Notes under the pieces: generated by a model
What the model was told of the DNA's origin: nothing
The model's database searches: none
The model's input: only the letters and a program-made list of their open reading frames with translations
Program-made: the position numbers and the translations under genes
Assembly (NCBI RefSeq): GCF_900115225.1
Contig: NZ_FOVR01000017.1
Location: 1-64,000 of the forward strand
Direction of reading: 5' to 3'
Origin: Cohaesibacter marisflavi
GTDB taxonomy: Bacteria > Pseudomonadota > Alphaproteobacteria > Rhizobiales > Cohaesibacteraceae
DNA length: 64,000 nt
Shown: positions 58,819 to 64,000 of the stretch, one piece after another
Layout: every line of letters begins with the position of its first letter
How positions within the stretch are numbered: position 1 is the first letter of the stretch

Positions 58819-59967
58819 ATGAAAATTACAAAGCTCACAACATGGCTGGTTCCCCCCCGCTGGATGTTTGTCAAAATCGAAACTGATGAAGGTATCAGCG
58901 GCTGGGGTGAGCCGGTCATCGAAGGACGAGCCCGCACGGTTCAGGCGGCCGTTGAAGAAATGGCTGAAATTCTGGTGGGCCGCGATCCGCGCCATATCCA
59001 GGATATCTGGCAGATGCTGTATAGAACCGGTTTCTATCGCGGTGGTCCGATTCTGATGTCAGCCATTGCCGGTATCGATCAGGCGCTTTGGGATATCAAG
59101 GGCAAGGCGCTGGGTGTGCCAGTGCATGAATTGCTTGGTGGCAAGCTGCGCGACAAGATGCGTATGTATTGCTGGATTGGTGGCGATCGGCCCAACGATG
59201 TGGGACGACAGGCCAAGGAAGTGGTTGCCAGTGGCTTTACCGCCTTCAAGATGAACGGCACACCGGAAATGGCCTTTGTCGATAGCCACGCCAAGATTGA
59301 TGATGCGGTGGCCCGCGTGGCCGAAGCGCGCCAAGCGGTGGGGCCGGATGTCGGTATCGCCATCGACTTCCATGGCCGGGTGCATCGCCCCATGGCCAAG
59401 GCGTTGTTGCGCGAGCTGGAACAATATCACCCGATGTTTGTTGAAGAGCCGGTGCTGACCGAGCATCTCTCCTGCCTTAAGGAAATCGGCGGCGGGCTTG
59501 GCTACCCCATCGCTTCTGGCGAGCGTATTTTCTCGCGTTATGGCTTCCGCGATGTGCTGGAACAGCGCATGGTGGATATCATCCAGCCGGACCTTAGCCA
59601 TTGCGGCGGCATCACCGAAGTGTTCAAGGTTGCGGCCATGGCCGAAGCCTATGATGTGGCCATCGCACCGCATTGTCCGCTCGGGCCTTGCACGCTGGCA
59701 GCCTCGCTGCATCTGGACTTTGTGTCCTACAATGCCTTCATTCAGGAACAGTCCATGGGCATCCATTACAATGTGGGCAATGATGTGCTCGACTATATGG
59801 TCGATCCGAGCCCGCTGACCATCAAGGATGGCTATGTGCATGCGCTGACTGGTCCAGGGCTGGGCGTGGAAATCAATGAAGACTTCGTCATTGAACGCTC
59901 CAAGGAAGGGCACAACTGGCACAACCCGATCTGGCGTCATGAAGACGGGAGTGTGGCAGAATGGTAA
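58819..59967 (+). CDS. dgoD: D-galactonate dehydratase DgoD
   Basis: This enolase-superfamily enzyme of 382 residues converts D-galactonate to 2-dehydro-3-deoxygalactonate. It shows the DgoD stretches [30 protein letters not shown] (in parts), [27 protein letters not shown] (in parts), metal ligands in [12 protein letters not shown] and [16 protein letters not shown], the catalytic His in APHCPLGP and the end [14 protein letters not shown]. It follows dctM by about 90 bp. The start at 58819 ([10 protein letters not shown]) matches the family N-terminus; an ATG 9 nt earlier is possible. The stop overlaps dgoA. Confidence 0.95.
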   Translation: MKITKLTTWLVPPRWMFVKIETDEGISGWGEPVIEGRARTVQAAVEEMAEILVGRDPRHIQDIWQMLYRTGFYRGGPILMSAIAGIDQALWDIKGKALGVPVHELLGGKLRDKMRMYCWIGGDRPNDVGRQAKEVVASGFTAFKMNGTPEMAFVDSHAKIDDAVARVAEARQAVGPDVGIAIDFHGRVHRPMAKALLRELEQYHPMFVEEPVLTEHLSCLKEIGGGLGYPIASGERIFSRYGFRDVLEQRMVDIIQPDLSHCGGITEVFKVAAMAEAYDVAIAPHCPLGPCTLAASLHLDFVSYNAFIQEQSMGIHYNVGNDVLDYMVDPSPLTIKDGYVHALTGPGLGVEINEDFVIERSKEGHNWHNPIWRHEDGSVAEW

Positions 59968-60602
59968 GTGCATTCAGCGAACAGTTCGAAACCGCTTTTG
60001 CCAAGATGCCTCTTGTGGCTATCTTGCGCGGTGTTCCGGCAGAGCGGGCCAAAACTCTTCTTACCATCCTTGTGGAGGAAGGCTTCACCCTCATCGAAGT
60101 GCCACTGACCTCTGCGGATGCGACCGATGCAATCCAAGAGATGGTTGAGGCCGCTCCTGATGGCATTATGATCGGGGCGGGGACTGTGCTGAGCCCTGAA
60201 GACGTCCAGGCAGTCTATGATGCGGGCGCACGCTTTATCGTTACGCCCAACACCGATCCGGATGTCATCAAGAAGGCCAACGAACTGGGCATGCCGTCCT
60301 GCATCGGTTGCCTGACGCCAACGGAAGCGTTGTTGGCGACGCGTTCGGGTGCAACGGTGTTGAAATTCTTCCCTGCAGCCCGTTTGGGTGGGCAATATAT
60401 CAAGGACGTCAAGGTCGTGCTGCCACCTCAGATGCGGGTGCTGGCGGTGGGCGGGGTTGGCCCTGCCGAGTTTGAAGAATATGTAGCGGCAGGTGCTGCC
60501 GGCTTCGGTATTGGCTCGGACCTCTGGAAAGTTGGCCGGTCTGACGAAGAGGTCAGAAGCTCTGCCCGTGCGCTGGTGGGCCAGTGGAAGGATATGCAAT
60601 GA
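59961..60602 (+). CDS. dgoA: 2-dehydro-3-deoxy-6-phosphogalactonate aldolase DgoA
   Basis: This class I aldolase of 213 residues splits KDPGal to pyruvate and glyceraldehyde 3-phosphate. The KDPG/KDPGal aldolase pattern is clear: [10 protein letters not shown], catalytic Glu in [22 protein letters not shown] and the Schiff-base Lys in [15 protein letters not shown]. It overlaps the end of dgoD by 7 nt and ends overlapping dgoK, so the three enzymes are translated together. Confidence 0.95.
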   Translation: MVSAFSEQFETAFAKMPLVAILRGVPAERAKTLLTILVEEGFTLIEVPLTSADATDAIQEMVEAAPDGIMIGAGTVLSPEDVQAVYDAGARFIVTPNTDPDVIKKANELGMPSCIGCLTPTEALLATRSGATVLKFFPAARLGGQYIKDVKVVLPPQMRVLAVGGVGPAEFEEYVAAGAAGFGIGSDLWKVGRSDEEVRSSARALVGQWKDMQ

Positions 60603-61522
60603 CCAAGAAGCTGATCATTGTCGATTGGGGGACGACCTCCTTTAGGGCGTGGCTGCTGGAAGCGGAAACCGGCACCATCCTGTCCGAGATCACCGAAGGC
60701 AAAGGCATGCGGGCGCTGCATCGTAGTGAATTTTCCGCCTACGCCAAGAGCCAGCTGGATGGCTGGCGGGCCGATAGCGAAGAGACCATTCCGGTTTATC
60801 TGGCTGGCATGGTTGGTGCGCCACAAGGCTGGCAGCAAGCCCCGCAACCACCGTTGCCCATGCGCGGGGAAGAGCTGGTGCGTGATATCGTGCCGGTGGC
60901 CGATATGGCCGACACCTACATCATTCCCGGCGTGCGTCAGTCCGGACAACCGCAGGATGCCGATGTTATTCGCGGTGAAGAGGTGCAGATTTTCGGCGCC
61001 ATGGCAAGTCTTGGTCGCCAAAGTGGTCTGGTCTGCCTGCCGGGCACCCATAGCAAATGGTGCGAAATGCAGGAGGGTGTCTTCACCCGCTTCCATACCT
61101 CCATGACGGGCGAAGTCTACGAGGTGATGAGCAAACACTCGATCCTCGGTCTGATGGCAGATCCGTCAGCGGACTTTGATTCCGATGGCTTTGAAAAAGG
61201 CCTCGGTCAGGTGGAAGGCGAGGGCGGTCTGCTCAATCATCTCTTTAAGGCGCGTGCGCGTGTGCTTTATGGCGATCTGGAGCAATCCCAGACCGCAAGT
61301 TTCCTTTCTGGCATGTTGATTGGTGCGGAAATCAGGGCAATGCGTGACATTTATGAATGCGAAGGCAGAGAAATTCTGCTTGTTTGTGCCGACCGGCTTG
61401 CAAAACCCTACAGCCATGCGCTGTCCCACCTGGGTTTGTCCAGCCGACACATTTCCTCCAAGGATGCAACGCTCGCCGGGGTTCGCGCTCTGGCAGCCCT
61501 GCATGGCGTAAACAGCAAATAA
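60599..61522 (+). CDS. dgoK: 2-dehydro-3-deoxygalactonokinase DgoK
   Basis: This 307-residue kinase phosphorylates 2-dehydro-3-deoxygalactonate with ATP. It has the ASKHA-type N-terminal loop KLIIVDWGTTSFRAWLLEA and the family stretches GEEVQIFGAMA, CLPGTHSKWCEMQEG and FTRFHTSMTGEVYEVM. The ATG at 60599 overlaps the dgoA stop by 4 nt. It is the middle step between dgoD and dgoA products, although the gene comes last of the three. Confidence 0.95.
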   Translation: MTKKLIIVDWGTTSFRAWLLEAETGTILSEITEGKGMRALHRSEFSAYAKSQLDGWRADSEETIPVYLAGMVGAPQGWQQAPQPPLPMRGEELVRDIVPVADMADTYIIPGVRQSGQPQDADVIRGEEVQIFGAMASLGRQSGLVCLPGTHSKWCEMQEGVFTRFHTSMTGEVYEVMSKHSILGLMADPSADFDSDGFEKGLGQVEGEGGLLNHLFKARARVLYGDLEQSQTASFLSGMLIGAEIRAMRDIYECEGREILLVCADRLAKPYSHALSHLGLSSRHISSKDATLAGVRALAALHGVNSK

Positions 61523-61534
61523 AGGTGAAATTCG

Positions 61535-62932
61535 ATGCAAACCCGCACACTCGCAGACATTGCCATTATCGGACTCGGGGTCATGGGGCGCAATCTGGCG
61601 CTCAACTTTGTCGACCACGGGTTCAGCGTTGCCGCTTACGATGCCTTTCCAGAGGCGTTGGAAGGGGCACGTGAGGCACTGGGTGCGAGCGTCGGGTTGC
61701 ACGATAGCCTTGAAGGCCTTGTGGCCTCTTTGAAAAAGCCGGCCCGCATCCTGATGATGATCAAGGCCGGAGATCCGGTGGACGAGATGATCGCCCGCCT
61801 TGCGCCTCTGCTTGTGGCAGGGGATATCGTAATGGACGGGGGCAACTCCTTTTATCGGGATACGGAGCGTCGCGCCGCGTTGCTCGAAGCCCAGAATCTT
61901 GTTTTCGTTGGTCTTGGGGTCTCTGGCGGAGAGACCGGCGCGCGCTTCGGACCTGCCTTGATGGCCGGTGGTGACAGTGCGGCGCTGGCTCATGTCGATG
62001 ATCTTTTCTCGGCCATTGCCGCCAAGGCGCCGGATGGCGGAGCCTGCTATGCGGCTCATGGCGCAGGCGGGGCAGGGCATTTCGTTAAAACCGTTCACAA
62101 TGGCATTGAATATGCCCAGATGCAGCTCATCGCAGAAGCTTATTTGCTGCTGTCTGGGCCTGCCGGACGCGACCACGGACAAATCTCCTCCCTCTTTTCC
62201 AGTTGGAATCGCGGTCCGGCAGCCTCCTATCTATTGGAAATTTCCGCAGCCATTGCAGGCACCATCGATCCTGAGACGGATCGCCCCATTCTTGAAGTCA
62301 TCAAGGATGCGGCTGGGCACAAGGGCACCGGTCGCTGGACGACGGAAGCGGGGCTTGAATATGGCGTTGCCATTCCGACAATTGCTGCGGCCTTTTTGGC
62401 GCGAGCTCTTTCCGGTCGGGAGCGTCTGGCGCTTGAAAAACGCCTCTCTCCGAGCGCGGACATCAATGGTGAGGCGCTCGCCGAAGAGATTGGCGCGGCG
62501 CTGCCAGCGGCCATGCTCGCCTGCTATATTCAGGGGCTTGAGCTGATTGCTGCGGCGTCCGACGCCAACGGCTGGAATACGGATCTTGCGGCTGTCGCGC
62601 GCGGCTGGCGCGCAGGCTGCATCATTCGCTCGGTCATGCTGGACCCGATTGCCGCCATGCCGCAAGACACGGACATGCTCGCAAGCGACTATGCCGGCGG
62701 TCTGTTGAATGGATCCGAGACCGCCATGCGGGCTGTGGCTGGAATGGCTGCCGTATCGGGCACCCCGGTGCCTTGCTTCTATTCGGCTCTTTCATGGCTG
62801 GATGGACGGCGCAGCGCCTGTGTTGGCGCAAACCTCATTCAGGGGCAACGAGATTATTTTGGTGCCCATACATTTGAGCGCACCGACAAATCCGGTCACT
62901 TCCACTTCGATTGGAACGCACAAGCGGAGTGA
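61535..62932 (+). CDS. gnd: 6-phosphogluconate dehydrogenase, decarboxylating
   Basis: This cytosolic enzyme of 465 residues oxidises 6-phosphogluconate to ribulose 5-phosphate with NADP. The Rossmann motif is IIGLGVMGRNLALNFVDHGF. GGNSFYRDTERR, SGGETGARFGPALMAGG and the catalytic HFVKTVHNGIEYAQMQLIAEAY (in parts) follow. The C-terminus with NLIQGQRDYFGAHTFERTDK is complete. AAAGGTG lies 6 nt before the ATG, 12 nt after dgoK. Its presence beside gntK and edd shows that gluconate carbon can enter either the pentose phosphate or the Entner-Doudoroff route. Confidence 0.95.
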   Translation: MQTRTLADIAIIGLGVMGRNLALNFVDHGFSVAAYDAFPEALEGAREALGASVGLHDSLEGLVASLKKPARILMMIKAGDPVDEMIARLAPLLVAGDIVMDGGNSFYRDTERRAALLEAQNLVFVGLGVSGGETGARFGPALMAGGDSAALAHVDDLFSAIAAKAPDGGACYAAHGAGGAGHFVKTVHNGIEYAQMQLIAEAYLLLSGPAGRDHGQISSLFSSWNRGPAASYLLEISAAIAGTIDPETDRPILEVIKDAAGHKGTGRWTTEAGLEYGVAIPTIAAAFLARALSGRERLALEKRLSPSADINGEALAEEIGAALPAAMLACYIQGLELIAAASDANGWNTDLAAVARGWRAGCIIRSVMLDPIAAMPQDTDMLASDYAGGLLNGSETAMRAVAGMAAVSGTPVPCFYSALSWLDGRRSACVGANLIQGQRDYFGAHTFERTDKSGHFHFDWNAQAE

Positions 62933-63028
62933 GCTTGAGGCGTTTGCGGCTGGACCCAAGAACAAGAAGAAACGAACAAGACGCCTGTCGTCTACAACGC
63001 AACGACATGAAACTGTGAGGCCAGAGAC

Positions 63029-63529
63029 ATGATTATTGTCGTCATGGGAATTTCGGGAAGCGGAAAATCAACGCTCGGGCAGCTGTTGGCTGATCGTCTG
63101 AATGTTCCGTTTGAAGAAGGCGATGCCTATCATTCCGACGAGAATGTCAAGAAGATGGCCGCTGGCATTCCTCTCAGCGATGAGGATCGCAAGCCGTGGC
63201 TTGCCACTCTGGCAGATGCAATGCGCACTTGGGATGCCAACGGAGAAACGCGGGTGGTAAGTTGCTCATCCCTGCGTAAATCCTATCGCGATATTTTCAG
63301 AGAGGCTACGGATAACTTGCGCTTCATCTTTCTGGATGGGGCCAAGGAACTGGTGCGGGCCCGCATGGCCGAACGGCAAAGCCATTTCATGCCAGTGCAG
63401 CTGATCGAAAGCCAGATTGCCGCTCTGGAAGTGCCCGATGGGGAAGAGGATGTTATCCGCATCGATATTTCCCGAGACCCTGAAGCCATGGCCGAGGAGT
63501 TGCTTGGCAAGGTGAACCCGCTTCTCTGA
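63029..63529 (+). CDS. gntK: Gluconokinase
   Basis: This small P-loop kinase has 166 residues and makes 6-phosphogluconate from gluconate. Walker A is MGISGSGKSTLGQLLADRL, and EEGDAYHSDENVKKMAAGIPLSDEDRKPWL (in parts) and SCSSLRKSYRD are the GntK signatures. CCAGAG lies 6 nt before the ATG. It stands 96 bp after gnd and is followed by a terminator. Confidence 0.95.
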   Translation: MIIVVMGISGSGKSTLGQLLADRLNVPFEEGDAYHSDENVKKMAAGIPLSDEDRKPWLATLADAMRTWDANGETRVVSCSSLRKSYRDIFREATDNLRFIFLDGAKELVRARMAERQSHFMPVQLIESQIAALEVPDGEEDVIRIDISRDPEAMAEELLGKVNPLL

Positions 63530-63543
63530 TTTTTGAGAAATCC

Positions 63544-63579
63544 AAAGAGATCGGGCCGACGCAATCGTCGGTCCTCTTT
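63544..63579 (+). terminator. Terminator after gntK
   Basis: AAAGAG (63544-63549) pairs with CTCTTT (63574-63579) around an inner stem GCCGAC/GTCGGT. It lies 15 nt after the gntK stop and before edd. The inner loop is imperfect, so strength is moderate. Confidence 0.6.
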
Positions 63580-63650
63580 CTGCTCGCGCGCATTTTCGCC
63601 CGCATATCATGGCCCTGCGAAGAGGGCTGCCAAAGGACCAGGAGACGAGC

Positions 63651-64000
63651 ATGAGCAAACCGCTTCATGATACATTGAAACGCGTCACAGACCGCATTAT
63701 GGACCGCAGCCGCGATAGTCGCGCGGCCTATCTTGCCAAGGTTGAGGCCGCCAAGGCGAAAGGTCCGGGGCGTGCGCATCTGACCTGTGGCAATCTCGCC
63801 CATGCCTTCGCCGCTTCCCCCGAGGTGGACAAGCCTGATCTGGCGAGTGCTCGCGTTCCCAATGTGGGCATCGTGACCGCCTATAACGACATGCTCTCGG
63901 CGCATCAGCCCTATGAGCACTATCCTCAGCTCATCCGTGAAACCGCGCGCAGCTTTGGCGGCACGGCGCAGGTTGCCGGAGGTGTTCCGGCCATGTGTGA
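63651..64000 (+). CDS. edd: Phosphogluconate dehydratase Edd, N-terminal part
   Basis: The first 116 codons are visible; the window cuts the gene. The reading MSKPLHDTLKRVTDRIMDRS and GIVTAYNDMLSAHQPYEHYP, then AQVAGGVPAMC, matches Edd of the IlvD/Edd family, an iron-sulfur enzyme that turns 6-phosphogluconate into KDPG. CCAGGAGA lies 5 nt before the ATG at 63651. It completes the route from gluconate to the Entner-Doudoroff pathway; the matching aldolase (eda) is not in view. Confidence 0.93.
   Translation, partial: MSKPLHDTLKRVTDRIMDRSRDSRAAYLAKVEAAKAKGPGRAHLTCGNLAHAFAASPEVDKPDLASARVPNVGIVTAYNDMLSAHQPYEHYPQLIRETARSFGGTAQVAGGVPAMC

Noticed and set aside
57672-58937. 421-codon minus-strand frame antisense to dctM
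   Set aside because: It is rich in His, Asp and Gln, the typical shadow of a hydrophobic plus-strand membrane protein, and no start signal is present.

Overview
The window looks like a chromosomal segment of a heterotrophic alphaproteobacterium, probably a marine member of the Hyphomicrobiales or Rhodobacterales. This rests on three TRAP transporters, one tripartite tricarboxylate transporter, SitABCD, betaine-lipid genes (btaA/btaB), a complete galactonate/Entner-Doudoroff gene set and RTX proteins with a type I secretion pair. The genus is a guess; no database comparison was possible.

Region 1 (1-7134) is the right-hand part of an integrated mobilizable element. It holds the 3' end of an IS21-type istB gene with the insertion-sequence terminus, a HEPN-like gene, a MobA/MobL-type relaxase with hairpins just upstream, a RepA-like AAA ATPase, an AT-rich stretch with a very long hairpin, a small unknown gene, and a tyrosine integrase broken by a one-base frameshift. 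The element ends at a 19-nt copy of a tRNA-Ser 3' end (7116-7134), which predicts an intact tRNA-Ser gene to the left of the window.

Region 2 (7418-24797) holds sitABCD (Mn/Fe uptake); a peptide/nickel-type ABC importer with no ATPase genes, preceded by two related ThuA/amidotransferase-like genes and an unknown divergent gene that share a TGAGT-N5-ACTCA dyad; a GntR-controlled TRAP transporter with a class II aldolase and an FGGY sugar kinase; and a membrane protein of unknown role.

Region 3 (25029-38589) is a catabolic block. A LysR gene diverges from a TRAP operon carrying a creatininase-family hydrolase and an M20 amidohydrolase. A second LysR gene diverges from tctCBA followed by a gamma-glutamyltransferase and an SBF-type carrier. 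Both sets look built for importing and hydrolysing amide- or acyl-linked organic acids, but the substrates cannot be read from the sequence.

Region 4 (38701-44140) has a MarR-controlled EmrAB-type efflux pair and the btaAB betaine-lipid pair. Region 5 (44521-54348) is an RTX export locus: two large RTX proteins flank an HlyD/ABC pair, and no TolC gene is present. One RTX protein joins a beta-propeller-like domain to a VWA domain; the other carries a 135-bp higher-order tandem repeat.

Region 6 (54814-64000) is a galactonate/gluconate locus: GntR, TRAP PQM, dgoD, dgoA, dgoK, gnd, gntK and the start of edd. It joins the De Ley-Doudoroff route to 6-phosphogluconate metabolism. Many genes were given internal start codons, chosen by Shine-Dalgarno position, signal peptides and gene overlaps.
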